A DNA stretch of 64,000 nucleotides from the NCBI GenBank assembly GCA_963971535.1, contig OZ020601.1:24228471-24292470 (forward strand). The letters run 5' to 3'. Origin of the DNA: Notolepis coatsorum. Taxonomy: Eukaryota > Chordata > Actinopteri > Aulopiformes > Paralepididae. The stretch's first letter is position 1. Every line of letters begins with the position of its first letter. The position numbers and the translations under genes were made by a program. Below the pieces are notes generated by a model. That model saw only the letters and a list, made by a program, of their open reading frames with translations, did not search any database and was not told the DNA's origin. Of the stretch, positions 10,967 to 63,171 are shown piece after piece.

Positions 10967-11095
10967 AATGGGGGACCCTGATGTAAACCAGACGAAAGTC
11001 TTTCTCTGGTCTGCATCCCCCTAACAATTGTGTGTATTGAGTTGTACTGTATTGTACCCATTCTACAATCTGTTAATACAATTTTCAATCAATCA
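10967..11095 (+). repeat. ATTGAAAATG-type dispersed repeat, copy 2
   Basis: Complete copy running from ATTGAAAATGGGGGACCCTG to CAATTTTCAATCAATC. It is preceded at about 10880-10960 by short tandem TCATAAATGTCA units that also precede the copy at 52125. Confidence 0.75.
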
Positions 11096-11382
11096 AGTTG
11101 CTTTTAGGTTAACTATATGTAGGCTGGAGGCTAATCCACCTATATCATAATCAAAATAATGTATTTATTATCGTGATCACACATTTGGATTGTTGTTTTT
11201 CTCCTTATTATTTTAATTGTACTACTAATTACATTCTGTATTTGTGTGTGAGGACCCCAGGAAGACTAGCAGTCATTAATTTGACAGCTAATGGGGATCC
11301 TAATAAAACATAAACATGTATGCATTTCTGTCCACAGATCCTTCAGTACTGAAAGCTGTCTTGCCTGTCTCCTCCAGACATC

Positions 11383-50457
<39,075 letters not shown>

Positions 50458-50654
50458 GTGTGTAACCAGTGGCAACGGCAGTTTGTTTCTAATGAATATA
50501 ATAATATATATATAAGACTAACCCAGTAGTTATAGTAGCATGAATTTTCACGATGGGAAAAATCATTACAGTGCAATGTTCGTGCGTTTATCGCTTTTCT
50601 GGTCAAGCATGACCGACAGATACAGGGTGAAACGGGATATAGATCAGGGGAAGA

Positions 50655-50765
50655 CATTCTGGCAAATGACGGCGGGTCCGGGAATCGAACTCGGAGTCCA
50701 CCAGATCCGTGACGCAGCACGGTTTTCCCCGACGCAGAAATAGCGCCGAGATATGCGGTGAGCTA
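50655..50765 (-). mobile_element. Possible tRNA-like SINE head
   Basis: On the - strand GTAGCTCACCGCATATCTCG and later GAGTTCGATTCCCGG resemble pol III boxes A and B. The spacing is too large for a tRNA gene. Confidence 0.35.
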
Positions 50766-51160
50766 CTGGAGCCCCCCCAGTGCAATGTTATCTTATCGCC
50801 AAAACAAACAAAAGAAATGTGGAACTTGTGGATTACCACTTTAAATATACTGATCCAGAAGTCTTGACAAGCCTAGAACACGTCTGCCTCTGTGATATTA
50901 TGGCATCTGTCAGGTGTGTCGTCCACATCACAATATATTCTTCACAATAGTGAATACAATGGAAAAGTTGAATGTGAAACAAGCATGTGAGGCTGTTCCA
51001 ATGTTCCATTCAGAACAAAGCAGTTCCCATGTCGGCAATCTACACAACGGCTGTAGAATGAAGGATTCCATCTGCTTGTTGACGAGTGTAGCGCCAAAAT
51101 ACATTCATATTACATTTAAAGGACTGGTTCACTTTTTCTTTTGTATATTAAACATTGTTT

Positions 51161-51480
51161 GGCGTGATGTTGACTAGTACTGAACCCAGGCTCTATTTAA
51201 ACATCAGTTACAAATGAACATTTGCGTCTCTGATTTTTTTATACGACGCATCGTCGCAAAAATTCCCCGTCGACGATTTTTTATGATCGACATCGTCGAT
51301 TATGTCGACTAATCGTTGCAGCCCTAGTCAACATCATGTCAGACAATGTTTAAATAGAGCCTGCGTTCAGTACTAGTCAACATCATGCCAGACACTGTGT
51401 AAATAGAGCCTGGGTTCAGTACTAGTCAACATCACAATGTTTAAATAGAGCCTGGGTTCAGTACTAGTCAACATCACAAT
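51161..51480. repeat. Tandem and inverted repeat around a hAT end
   Basis: Units with AATAGAGCCTGGGTTCAGTA CTAGTCAACATCA lie at about 51327-51480 (three to four copies), and an inverted copy lies at about 51161-51207. Between them is a hAT-type end (TCGACTAATCGTTGCAGCCC, about 51303-51323). Confidence 0.75.
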
Positions 51481-51689
51481 GGGCCTCATGCATGAAGCGA
51501 TATAAGAACAGATTTTGTTCTTAACTAGCATTTCCTCTTACTTTTTTCTTACCTGGGATTCAGCAAAGTTTTCTTATTGTTGCTTTATTCTCAGGCAAGA
51601 ACAAATTATACGAGTGGTCGAGAGCACTCTTACCGAAATAAGAAATTCTTACCCAGATGAGAAACATTTTAAAAAGCCTACCATTCATA

Positions 51690-51830
51690 ATAATAATAAT
51701 ACATACGATTTATATAGCGCTTTTCCTAATTCTCAAAGACACTTTCCAAAACAAACAATATAATACAATACAGTTTTAGTAGATAAAATAAAAAGATATA
51801 TATAAAATGGTGAGAGAGGAAGGAGTTCAT
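51690..51830. mobile_element. LINE or SINE tail remnant
   Basis: TTTATATAGCGCTTTTCCTA near 51709 is the conserved L2-type 3' end seen in inverse at about 8985, followed by A-rich DNA. Confidence 0.4.
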
Positions 51831-52124
51831 GGGTTGAAAGCAAACCATTGGTCAATTGCCCCCAAATACAGTACCCCCAAATACGACTTTATAAACCCAT
51901 GCAGAACCTTTCAATAATAATAATAATTATTATTATAACTTATTGCGTGCGTTCTGCTTCTGAAATTGATTATATATTGCTGTTAGAACAGTTAGATGCT
52001 GGCTGCCCAGGCCGTACGCATATAACGCATATAACGCATATTTACAACCTCTCCTCTCCTCTCTTCTCTGTATAGATGTAGCAGTACTGTATCTATATGT
52101 CATGTATGTCATATATGTTATGAT

Positions 52125-52262
52125 GAATTGAAAATGGAGGACCCTGATGTAAACAAGACTAAAGTCTTTCTCTGGTCTGCATCCCCTTAACAATTGTGTG
52201 TATTGAGCTGTACTGTATTGTACCCATTCTGCAATCTGTTAATACAATTTTCAATCAATCAA
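52125..52262 (+). repeat. ATTGAAAATG-type dispersed repeat, copy 4
   Basis: Uninterrupted copy from AATTGAAAATGGAGGACCCT to CAATTTTCAATCAATCAATC. It serves as the empty-site reference for the insertion at 37006. Confidence 0.8.
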
Positions 52263-52323
52263 TCAAAACTGCTCCACACCTAAAGTTCTGAGCGCACTCT
52301 GAGTTTTAGCCACGGACATTTTA

Positions 52324-52404
52324 GAGAGAGATGACCGGTGACGGATCCGGTATTTCCGAACCTATAGCTTCGGAAATACCGGATTTGTCACCTGTCATCT
52401 CTCT
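52324..52404. repeat. Hairpin with 35-bp arms
   Basis: GAGAGATGACCGGTGACGGA TCCGGTATTTCCGAA pairs with the sequence at 52369-52404; loop about 10 bp. Confidence 0.85.
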
Positions 52405-52541
52405 GAAAGGAGAGAGCATTATGGATCAGCGGCATTATATCAGTATACTGCGCCCCGCGATTGGTTCTTGACAAGCGCGCAGCCAGTCGTTCAAATTGAC
52501 AAAGCCTACTTTGCTTGAACGATTTATTTCGCACTATACAG

Positions 52542-52954
52542 TAGGGGTGGGACGATACATCGATCCAGATCGATATATCGATCTATTATCAATAATCAAA
52601 TAGGATCGATGCAACGTAAAAAGATCGATTCATATTGCGATACTCTTATTTTGAAAATCCGGCGACGTCATATCCACGCGCCCCGCGCCCAGTGTTGTGA
52701 AACTCCGTTTAGCTCTGTACAGCAGAGCAGCGCTAGGGAACGTCTATTTTGAGACCCGATATAAGTCTGTGCAGTTTTTTGCCCGCAACGGGTCAAATGC
52801 ATCTAACATGCTTTGCATCGTCGCCATTCTTTTATGCCCACGTCGCGTGGGCAGACCTAAATTAACGTTACATTAGCTGCTTAAGCTAACTAAGCTAAGA
52901 GAGAGAGAAATGGAGAGAGGAGAGGGAAGGAGGAGGAGGAGGGGGGGCGGGGGC

Positions 52955-53007
<53 letters not shown>

Positions 53008-53461
53008 TATTATTATTATATTGATATTATTTACTGAGGATGGACAGATAATGTTGATATTTAAACATGATCATCATGCAACATAAAACAATTGTAGGAA
53101 CGGTTTGGGAGAGGAAGGGGTTTTAGCTTGCGTGTTGTGAGTTCCAAAACATTTTACTTAAAGTTTAAAGCTCAATATATAAAAACGTGGCACTTTGCAG
53201 TGAACAGGAGGTCTATTTGTATTAAAAACAATAGATTGTTTTTCATTTAAATGTCTGGAAGAGCTCAAAAATAAAAACGGCAATTGATATTTCCGTAGCC
53301 TTTTTTTAGTTGATCTAAATGTGATATCGATCGCAGGCACCTGAATCGAATCGAATCATATCGTGGCAGACTTTGTGATATTGGCAAATATCGTATCGTT
53401 GTCCAAAGAATCGATATCGTATCGTATCGTATCGTGATGAAACTGGTGATTCCCACCCCTA
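52542..53461. mobile_element. hAT MITE of the TAGGGGTGGGACGATAC family, copy 3
   Basis: Perfect 8-bp duplication CTATACAG (52534-52541 and 53462-53469). It contains a (GT)n tract at 52957-53005. Confidence 0.93.
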
Positions 53462-53882
53462 CTATACAGTACGTATAAGTATAAGTCTATTTGTCATCAG
53501 ATTAACACACACATGCGATGAGCGACCCACAGGAACACACACACATGCACTGAGTCGCAAGTCGTGAGACGTGTGTGTGTGTGTGTGTCATTTTGAGATC
53601 ACAAAGCACTTCCTTTTTGTTGTTTTTTATTTTCCCCTTTTTTACATGAAACAAGACAAACAATACAGTAACAGTAATAATCAACAATAAATCACAGGAC
53701 AATAACAGAAATAATAATAACAATAATGACAGTCCAGTAATTAAATCAGAATGAAAATAGACTAAAAGACATACAAATAATAAATACAATACCATGTGCT
53801 CTCGCTCGCTCCCCCCCCCCCTACAGGACCCCCACATGGGCTATACATCCACTACTTCATTCAACATCAGAAAACTCTAAAT

Positions 53883-54514
53883 TTATATGCGTACCTTTAT
53901 CTTATCCACCACAGCTACCCAGACTGCTATGCTGGCTTCATTAACACCTAAAATTCGTGCAGTAGATATCTCTAGATAAATCACATCGAGATAGGTGAGA
54001 ATCCATACCTTCGGGCACATTTTATCCCGTTGAATCCAGCGTGATGCTATCAACTTTTTGGCAGCTGTAAGACCCGCCAAAATGAGTCTCTTTACATGTA
54101 CAGAGGTTGATAACTGAGAAACATCATTCAACAACAGTACAGAAGGCAGTGTCTCAACAGGAGGGCATTCCCAATACATATGCATATATGTACCAATAGC
54201 ATCGTTTGAACACAAGGAGCATCGAGAGTCGGGTCTGAGACCCATTAGGTACAATCGTCTAGGGGTCAGGTAAGTCCAAAGTTAAGATTAATCTGTTGGT
54301 GATCTGGGTTGCGTGATGATAGCCGAACATTTTCCCAGACTGCATCCCAATCAAAATCTACTTCCAGCTCTGGGATATCCTTCCTCCAAACCGAGTCTAG
54401 GGGAAGGACCTTATATGAGGACGTAAGTAAGTGGCGATAAAAGTCAGACGAAGCCTCTCGACGTATCCTTGTCATAAAAGAATTTGTGAAACCTGTGGTG
54501 CTCAAGTGGAACAT
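53883..54514 (-). pseudogene. L1 copy B ORF2, C-terminal pieces
   Basis: Frames 54266-54514 and 53883-54254 align with the C-terminal part of copy A, including CSLCSNDAIGTYMHMYWEC. A frameshift lies at about 54254-54266. Less regular homologous sequence continues to about 54740. Confidence 0.82.
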
Positions 54515-54744
54515 TCCATGGGACGCCGTGAGCCTTCAGAGCTGCTCTTATTTGTAAATAGCAGAAAAAAGAGGAACTGGTGAGGTCAAATTTGTAGGTA
54601 TATCTCGAAAACTGCAGAGACCATAGTCATAGAAGATATCCCCCAATGTGTGTATGCCTTTCTTTTCCCAACCAGGGTATCTGATGGGTTGTTGTTCAAT
54701 AAGGAGTAAATTGTTATTAAATAGGGGAGAATGCCTGTGCCATT

Positions 54745-55817
54745 AGAGATGTTCCGATACCATTTTTTCCTTTCCGATCCGATTCCGATACCTAAGCTTT
54801 GGGTATCGGCCGATACCGATACTTATCCGATACCAGTGCATACATAAATTAAAAAAATATATATATATATAAATTTTTTATAAATATAATTTTTTTTTTT
54901 TTTTTTTTAACAAATACTGTTTTATATATACTGTTTTTTAGTAATAACTAGAAAGTAATGGTATTTATTCAACAACAGGTGATTGTATAGATTTGTATTA
55001 GTATCATTAATCAATGAGTATGGGGCTTCAGCACTGCAGATATACCCTACTCCAATGATCCACACGGACATTATACGTTGCTGCACTCGCTACCCACTGG
55101 CTCTGCAGATATACCCTACTCAGTCTGTCTACAAGGCTCCGTTGAAGTAGCAGAGGATCTGTTGTGATTTTTGCACAATAAATATTCAACATTCTCTTTT
55201 GAGACTCCGCCTCAGACTCTTATCATTTGGCACTAAAAGCTAAACATTGTCACCGATATGGCTGTCCGCAACATGTCATTAATTGTGTACGCGACGTGCA
55301 ATTGTGCAATGACGACGTTACCGTTAGCTAGCATGAGCTACCGGTATATGGGAAGACCATAGAAGACTGTAACGTTACTGGTGACATTGTGATTTAACTT
55401 GGAATACTCCTTTGCCAACTTGCTGTACTTTGCTTGCAGGTCTGCAGCCATTATTGCTGGATTATATGAATAGCCCCAACTTTAGCCAAGGTAATGTTAA
55501 AGCTAGCTTTCGGTTAGCTGTTCAATGCTAATAACACCAGCCACCAAGCGAACCCATGAGCTCCCCGTCAACACCGCTCTGTCGGGACGATGACATTTAA
55601 GAAAGTATCCGCTGTTAAAATGACAAATGGCATTGACACTTTAATCGATTAAGCACACGTTTGTTTTATAATGCTTACTCAACAGACCACAGTGTTGTTG
55701 ATAAATTACGTCATATGGTATCGGAGCGCAGCATTAGAGGGTACTCGCCGATACCGATACCAGCATTTTAGCCAGTATCGGCGGCTTTTCCGATACTGGT
55801 ATCGGTATCGGAACAAC
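54745..55817. mobile_element. MITE with CCGATACC-rich ends inside L1 ORF2
   Basis: Ends GATGTTCCGATACC and GGTATCGGAACAAC are inverted; subterminal parts are packed with CCGATA/TATCGG repeats. It splits L1 copy B between sequences matching 2775 and 2790 of copy A. No clean duplication seen, so the superfamily is uncertain. Confidence 0.75.
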
Positions 55818-55829
55818 GTTTTCTGTGTG

Positions 55830-58631
55830 TCACGCCACATCCGGATCACATGTGTAATAAGAGGGCCAAATCTTAAGTTGCATTGCTTAATTGATATGTT
55901 GGTGTACACTATATCCTGCAGTCTATGTGGGGCCACTATCTTCTCCTCTAATGGTCTCCAGGATACCGCTGCTTGAGAATCAAACCAGGTGATCAGTGGT
56001 CTTAAAGAGAACGCTTTAAAGTAATATTTGAAGTCTGGAAAGGCTAAACCCTGTCGGTTTTATTTCTCTGTGCAGTGGATCTTTTTAATCGTGGGCGTTT
56101 GTTGTTCCAAATGAATTTATATGCAGCAGAGTGCAGTTTTTGCCAGTAACCAGCAGGGGGGGGGGTAACGGCAACATGGAGCTGATGAAGTTAATTCTGG
56201 GCAAAACATTCATCTTAACTATTGACGCTCGGGCCTGTAATTTTTTTATTTTGACCACCTGCTGAAGTCATCTGTGATCCTGTCTCGCAAGCCGGAATAA
56301 TTATACTTCACCGTCTGGCTTATAGTGGGGAATATTTCAACTCTAAGACATTTAAAGTGTTCTACCATGGGTATATTTGCTGGGAGGATGGTAGCCTTCG
56401 CAGTCACATTGAGTGGAAGGAAGGCCGATTTTGGCCAGTTGATCTTAAATCCCGATAGATTGCCAAAATCATCTATTACTTTGAGAAGATGAGGTAGGGA
56501 GGTAGCGGGGTTCTGCATGAACAAGAGTACATCATCTGCATATAAGCTGATGTGATGCTGTGTGCCCTTAATTGAGATCGGTGCTATGGTCTGGGATTGT
56601 TTTATGTACTGTGCTAAGGGTTCAAGGGATAGAGCAAATAGTCCGGGACTAAGAGGACAACCCTGTCTGGACGAGCGCGACACAGGGAAGAGTGGAGAGC
56701 AGAGTTTACCTGTTAAAATCATGGCCGATGGACCTGTATATAGTACTTTGATCATATGGATGAACCCTTCACCTAACCCCATCCTTCTAAGTACTGCCCA
56801 TAAATAAGACCATTCCAACCTGTCAAAGGCCTTCATCGCGTCTAAGGATATGACAGCCGTAGGGGTCGCGGTATCCTTGCTGGCATCTATCACATGCAGT
56901 AACCGTCTAATATTATCCGTGATCAGGCGGCCTCTTATGAAGCCTGTCTGATCAGGGTGAACTAGAGATGTCATATGCTTTTGAAGTCGGATGGCTAGTA
57001 CCTTAGCGTACAGCTTGAGATCGGTCCCAAGGAGGCTTAAGGGTCTATAGCTGCCGCATTCGGTGGGGTCCTTATCTTTCTTAAGTAGGACAGATATGAG
57101 TGCCATATTGACATCCCTGGAAACGTTTCCCTCTTTGATTGAGTGTAAAATCATATCAAGTAATAGGGGTCCAATTACATCCCAGCATGAGAGGTACAGT
57201 TCGGGCGGAATACCGTCCCAGCCAGGGGCCTTACCACTTTGCAAGTCAGAAATCGCCTCCCTGAGCTCCTCTAGTGTAATAGGTGCATCTAACCGTTTAG
57301 CGTCATCCTCTGAGAGTTGTGGTAAGTTAATTCGATCAAGGAATTCCTCCAGCTTATTATGATCGAAGATCACTTCTGACTCGTACAGGTTGGAATAAAA
57401 TGAACGAAAAGTCTTGTTGATTTTTTTGGGGTCGGTGGTGACCATCCCCTGTTGGTCCTTGATGGCAGGGATATCCGCAAATTGTTCACTGGTCCGTATC
57501 TTCATAGCTAGTAGGTGACTAGGTTTAGAGCCATGAAAGTAATAATGTTGTCTTGTTCTGTGTATTTGAAATTCAGATTGTTGTCTTAAGATGGAGTTAA
57601 TCTCCTTTTTCAACATTTTAATTTGAAACTCCAGTCGACAAGGGTAGTTGCGTTGTAAAGAGGAGAACAACGTGGAGTGAAGCCCTTCCAGTTCTACCAA
57701 TTTGGAGAGACGTTCCTTGCTGAGGTTAGAGGCAAAGAGAGTAGTGTTACTCCTGATAAAACCCTTAACCGAGTTCCATAAAATTCTGGGGTCTTTTACC
57801 GATCCAGCATTAAACTGCAGGTATTCAATGAGTTTTTCTTTAAATTGCAGGTTGAATTCCTTGTTCTTCAGCAGTGTCGAGTTAAAGCGCAATCTTGGGG
57901 CTCGGGATGTCATTCTACTGAGTGAACCCTTTAGAAGTAAATATTTGTGGTCTGACAATGCAATGGGCCCCAATTCAACGTTAAAGCTATCAAATAGTCT
58001 AGGGGACGCAAAAACATAATCTATTCTAGAAAAGGTTTCGTGTCTTGCTGAGAAAAAGGAAAAATCTCGTGCTGTTGGATTGAGCGATCGCCACAAATCA
58101 ATTACCCGTGTCCTTGGACCAGGCCTGTAGTGCCGTAGAGGCCTGTCTCTGGTCATAGGTTGTGGTGTGACTGGATTTATCAATCAAGGGATCCCAGATG
58201 GCATTAAAATCCGCACCAATTATAAATGAATACTCAGGGAGATCTAGCATCGCTGTAGTGAGTAAAGCATAGAAGTTAGTGTCATAAACATTAGGGGCGT
58301 AAGCCGCTACCAGAGTGATTTTCCTGTTAAAGTAATCTATCTTGGCTATAGTAACTCGACCATCTGCATCAGACCATATGTCTAATAATTTAATATTCAA
58401 CTTCCGTTTAGCTACTATAGCTACACCACAGGCCTTGGTGCCAAAGGAGGAGGAGCTTATGTTATGATAGACTTTATCCGCGAGCTTTGTATTGTCAGCC
58501 ATTAAAAGATGCGTTTCACTTAAAAGAGCCACATCAACCTGTTGTCTTTTCATCCATGTTAATACGCTTGTGCGTTTATGATGAATATTAAGACCCCCTG
58601 TATTCCAAATCAAGATATTTAAATTAGCCAT
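55830..58631 (-). pseudogene. L1 copy B ORF2: endonuclease and reverse transcriptase
   Basis: The start codon at 58631 gives MANLNILIWNTGGLN. The endonuclease spans 58098-58631 (ALLSETHL, FIIGADFNAIWD) and continues in another frame with RIDYVFASPRL and ALSDHKYLL; one frameshift lies near 58100. The RT follows in 56246-58183: SGKAPGWDGIPPELY, GSYRPLSLLGTD, DQTGFIRGR, SRQGCPLSPGLF and SLYADDVLLFMQ. The frame breaks again near 56246 and resumes at 55706-55936. All catalytic motifs are present, but the frame is not continuous. Confidence 0.9.
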
Positions 58632-59674
58632 AGTCTAAACAGGTTGCAGTATGCCTGAGTGTAATTCGTCTGGAGTAGCACTCCATAATAGATATATATC
58701 CATCTGTTAAGGTCCTGTTGAGATCCGAGCATGAGCATAAAAACAAATATAAAAAACAAAAGAACACACAATCCCCCATTCCCACCCCCCCCCCCCCCTT
58801 CAAAATACTTAAATAAATATACAGTATCCCCATATCGAGCATATCAACCATAACAACCCTATGTAAATTACCATAGGGCCTAAAACTCTCAAACCTACCA
58901 TAAGTAGATTATTCTCTCAGTGGCTGCTTGCCACACTCCCTTAAAAAAAAGAGATAAAATGCCTCAAAAAGTAAATTCACTTAAACCTTATATTATTATT
59001 GCAAAAGAAGGGGGGGTTATAATACGTGTGCAGTACGTCCACCAGGCCGGAAGAGGGCGATGCTCAGCTGTGAAGTCCGTTGTTTCCTATGATTCACATA
59101 GAGTAGAGATCACAGAATATTCCAGAATTGTCATAGTGCAATTAGACCGCCGAGTCAGAAGAGGCGCTGTGCAACAGTTCGTCTGATTTTTTTCGAACTA
59201 GTAGGTCAACAACACATGAACCGCAGATGATGATGCTGGCCGTGAATGCGATTATATGCTGTGTGTGTGACTAGCAGAACGTATCTAAAACGTTGATGGA
59301 TCTTTGAGGTCCAATAAAAATATGTACACACAGAATAATAATTTAAAAAAAATGCTACACGGACCCACGGAGGTATTAAACCAAGTCATGACGAGGCGTA
59401 AGTGACATGCATAAAAGTCATAGACCATTTAAACAAAGCCATCGCTTATCTCCCCAGCATATAGTGGACGTATAAAAAACATCATGCAATAGTTATACAA
59501 AACAAAACCGACCGAACCCCCCTTATATCAGATGTCGCGAAACATTTAAATAAAGTATCTACGCGATACCCAACGTCACATAGTTAACCTATTTATAAAA
59601 ACAGAGTTATAGAGAATAATATGACGCCGCTCGGCGTTTTAGCCATAACAAAGTGCTAACTGCACAAAAACAGG
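58632..59674. other. Inter-ORF region of L1 copy B
   Basis: About 1 kb between the ORF1 stop and the ORF2 start, A/T-rich with a poly-C run at about 58783-58798. No coding capacity recognised. Confidence 0.55.
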
Positions 59675-59856
59675 CTACTGTCGCCTACTACGGAATGGTG
59701 TAGTCGATGTCGTGGCCCCATCCTCCTGGTTCTTCAAGAGGGTTGCTGCTTCCTCAGGCGAGGGAATCGGTATTCTCATGCCGTCTTTGTTCGTAATGAA
59801 CAGCCTCGCGGGGTACTGGAGGGACGGCTTGAGACCCAACTTGTAGAGCGGGCCCA
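59675..59856 (-). pseudogene. L1 copy B ORF1, C-terminal end
   Basis: Encodes GPLYKLGLKPSLQYPARLF and IPSPEEAATLLKN, the C-terminal RNA-binding domain of L1 ORF1 proteins, ending at 59675. It is the continuation of 63176-63799. Confidence 0.82.
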
Positions 59857-60174
59857 TACAAGATACAAGAGTTTTATTTGTCACGGCATACAGGTATACA
59901 GTGAAATGCGGGGGGTCTCGCCCGCAACGATGTGCAAATACAAGTAATAATATAAGAGTCCAACCAATAGTGCGACATAGTGCAATAAACAAGTAGGCAT
60001 ATCGGTATCTGTACATGAGCTATTTACGATCTCAAGCTATACTATTCTTAAAGTGATCTTTCCTTCTGTAAAGTGTCCATAGTGTGAGCGTGTGCAGCAT
60101 GAGTGTGTGTGTGTGCTCATGTTAAAGTGGCTGCTAGTGTGTGAGCGTGTACAGTGTGTGTGTTGTGTGTGTGC

Positions 60175-61676
60175 TCATGTGTGCTTGTGTGTGGAGAGTT
60201 CAGTGTTCAAGGCTCTGATGGCCTGGGGGAAGAAGCTGAGCCGAAGTCTCTCTGTCCTAGTAGCTGGTGCTCGCAGGCGTTTGCCTGACCGCAGCAGCAT
60301 GAACAGACTGTTGTTGGGGTGGTGAGGGTCTTTCATTATCCTGCAGGCTCTGGATTTGCACCTCTTTTCTATAGGACCTGCAGGGTTGGTAGTGCAATAC
60401 CCGTGGTACGCTCGGCTGAGCGCACCACTCTCTGTAGGGCCTTCTTGTCCTGTGCCGTGCTGTTGCCATACCAGGCAGTGATGTTTCCAGTCAAGATGCT
60501 CTCTACAGCTCCGGAGTAGAAGGACTGGAGTATCTTCCCAGATACTCTGAACTTCCTTAACTGTCTCAGGAGGTAGAGGCGCTGCTTCGCCTTTTTTACG
60601 ACTGAGTCTATGTGTGTTGTCCATGTCAGGTCCTCTGAGATGTGGACCCCCAGGTACTTGAAGCTGCTCACCCTGTCCATGGTAGCCCCGTTTATCCTCA
60701 GTGGTGTGTGTGTCTCCTGCTGTCCTCTCCTATAATCCACGATCAGCTCCTTGGTTTTACCGATGTTCAGGAGCAGGCTGTTGTCCTGGCACCAGCGTTC
60801 CAGTACCTCAACCTCCTCCCGGTAGGCTTTCTCGTCGTTGTCCGAGATCAGCCCCACCACCACTGTGTCGTCCGCAAACTTCACTATGGAGTTGGAGCTG
60901 AACTTGGCCACACAGTTGTGTGTGTAGAGTGAGTACAACAGGGGGCTCAGAACACAGCCCTGGGGGCACCCGATGCTCAGGGTGATGGTGTTGGAGGTCT
61001 GACCCCCCACCCTGACCGCCTGGGGTCTTTCACTCAGAAAGTCCAGTATCCAGGCGCTCAGAGCGGAGCTCAGACCCAGCTCGATCAGCTTGTCCACCAG
61101 TCTGGTGGGGACTATGGTATTGAACGCTGAGCTGTAGTTAATGAACAACACTCTCACATAGCCCCCCTTCTGGCGGTCCAGGTGAGAGAGGGTGCTGTGC
61201 AGTACTTGGGAGACCGCATCATCAGTGGACCTGTTTGGCCTGTATGCAAATTGCATAGGGTCCATATCACTGGGGAGGGAGGCACAAATGTGATCCTTGA
61301 CCAGCCTCTCGAAACATTTCATGGCCACAGAGGTGAGTGCCACCGGTCTGTAGTCATTGAGACATGTTGGGGAGGGTTTCTTCGGTACAGGGATGATGGT
61401 AGACATCTTGAAGCAGGCAGGGACCACTGACTCCGCCAGGGATTGATTAAATATGGCGGTGAACACAAAGGCTAGCTGGTTGGCACAGGACTTAAGTATG
61501 CGTCCTGTTATACCATCTGGGCCAGCAGCTTTTCTGGTGTTCACCTGCATACATGCTCTTCTCACACTGTGTACCGACAACGAGAGAGCGTCCCCCGCGG
61601 TCGCCCCCCCCCCCACCCCCCCCCCCCCCCTGCACAACAGCCGGCGCGCCAGTAGCCGTTGAGCTAGCGGCGCCAC
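60175..61676 (-). pseudogene. LINE reverse transcriptase
   Basis: Frame 60369-61676 (435 codons) carries [85 protein letters not shown] and the catalytic IVKFADDTVVVGL. It breaks near 60369 and the tail (LFMLLRSGKRLRAP, FFPQAIRALN) continues in frame 60175-60380. A poly-C run at about 61607-61630 marks another likely frame break, upstream of the RT. Confidence 0.88.
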
Positions 61677-61778
61677 TGTCTACACCAAACCGAGCGTAGA
61701 AAGAGTTGAGTTTGTCCGCGAGAGAGGCGTCGTCGCTCCCCATTGAGGGGCCGCTGACTTTGTAGTCAGTTATTTTCC

Positions 61779-62768
61779 TCAGTCCCCTCTTGTGTCGTTT
61801 TGTGCCATTTGTGTCTCCAGTTTATCAGCATATGTCCGTTTTGCAAGTTTTACAGCCTTGCGCAGAGTATAGACTGTAGCCTTATACTCCTCCATGTTTC
61901 CTGACTCTCTGCCCAGGTTGTAGGCAGTGGTTCGGGATTTCAGAGCTGCTCTGATAGTACTGTCCACCCACGGTTTCTGGTTAGGGAAGACCCGCACCTT
62001 TTTAGTAGGGACGATACTATCAGCCAGTGTTGTAATGAAGCAAACAACGCTGTCCACGAACTCGCTGACGTCACTGGCGCTTCCTTGAAACATATTCCAG
62101 TCAACATCCTCGAGAGCGTCCTGAAGCGTGGCCTCTGATTGGTCGGTCCATTTTTTTGTCTCACGTGACACGACGGCGTCACGTGATCTTTGTTTGTAAG
62201 CGGGGACCAACAAGATGGAGTCGTGATCCGACGTGCTAGTAGCTCCCGCTAACGGCAGAGCCGGTACAGCCTTGTAGCCGGCTCTGAACGGGGTGTAGCA
62301 GTGGTCGAGCGTGTTTCTCCCTCTGGTGGAGCAGGCGATGTGCTGAAAAAAGGACGGCATCACTTTTTTCAAATTTGCCTGATTAAAATCGCCGCATACG
62401 ATCATGGCTGCGTCCGGGTGCTTGATCTGATGGATGTTGAGCTGCCCTTGTAGCTCCGCCAGAGCCCTGGCGGTGTTTGCTAGTGGAGGTATATATACAG
62501 CAGTCATGATGACCGCTGTAAACTCACAGGGAAGGTGGAAAGGGCGACATAGAATGGAGAGATGTTCCATGTCCGGGGAGCATGAACGGGAGAGTGCCGT
62601 TACCTCCTTGGGGCTAGTCCAGCCATTGTTCCTGAGGAGACTGACACCCCCGCCGACGCTCTTGCCGGAGGCTTCCGTGCGATCCGTGCGGAAGACTGTG
62701 AAGGAGTCCGAGGGAGAGACGCTGTGGTCCGGAGTCGCTGGCTTCAGCCATGTCTCGGTAAAACACAT
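61779..62768 (-). pseudogene. LINE apurinic-type endonuclease
   Basis: Contains CFTETWLKP (catalytic Glu), MIVCGDFNQANL, NTLDHCYTPF and TSTSDHDSILLV (Asp-His), the APE-like endonuclease motifs in order. It opens at 62768 by a frameshift relative to the upstream frame, and the stop at 61779 is separated by another from the RT frame. Confidence 0.88.
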
Positions 62769-63171
62769 GTTGAGTGACGTCTCTTACTTCTCGTTGGAAT
62801 CGGCCCCTCGCTTGCAGATCGTCCATCCTCCCCTCCAACGAACGTGCATTCGCCAGAAAGATTGATGGGATTGCCGGGCGGTAAGCAGATCTTTTTAACC
62901 TCAGTCTGATTCCTCCTCTCTTCCCTCTGTGCTTTTTCTTGCCGACTCCTTTGTTGTCCCGCCTGATCTCCGGTGGCCAGTCTATGCATAAAGTGTCTCT
63001 AAACTCCTCGTTGAGTCCGGAGTTTAGGTCAATAAGTGACTGGCGGTCGTATGACGTCCCCACCAGTGATGTTTCCATAAAAAAAGTAGTAAAAACAAAC
63101 ATAATAACTAAAAGTGTGCACAATCGTTGCTGAGCGAAACCGACGGCGACTGACCTGGGTCGCGCCATCAT
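62614..63171 (-). pseudogene. LINE ORF, N-terminal region
   Basis: From Met at 63171: MMARPRSVAVGFAQQRL, a hydrophobic stretch (LLVIMFVFTTFF), then a basic region (KKKHRGKRGGIRLRLK) and IPSIFLANARSLEGRMDDL, the usual approach to the endonuclease. Its homologous part ends near 62800 where the endonuclease frame takes over. Confidence 0.75.

Noticed and set aside
50458-50529. Read-through past the exon 9 donor as the true ZUP1 C-terminus
   Set aside because: The donor is good and the extension is unlike the conserved end of the family.
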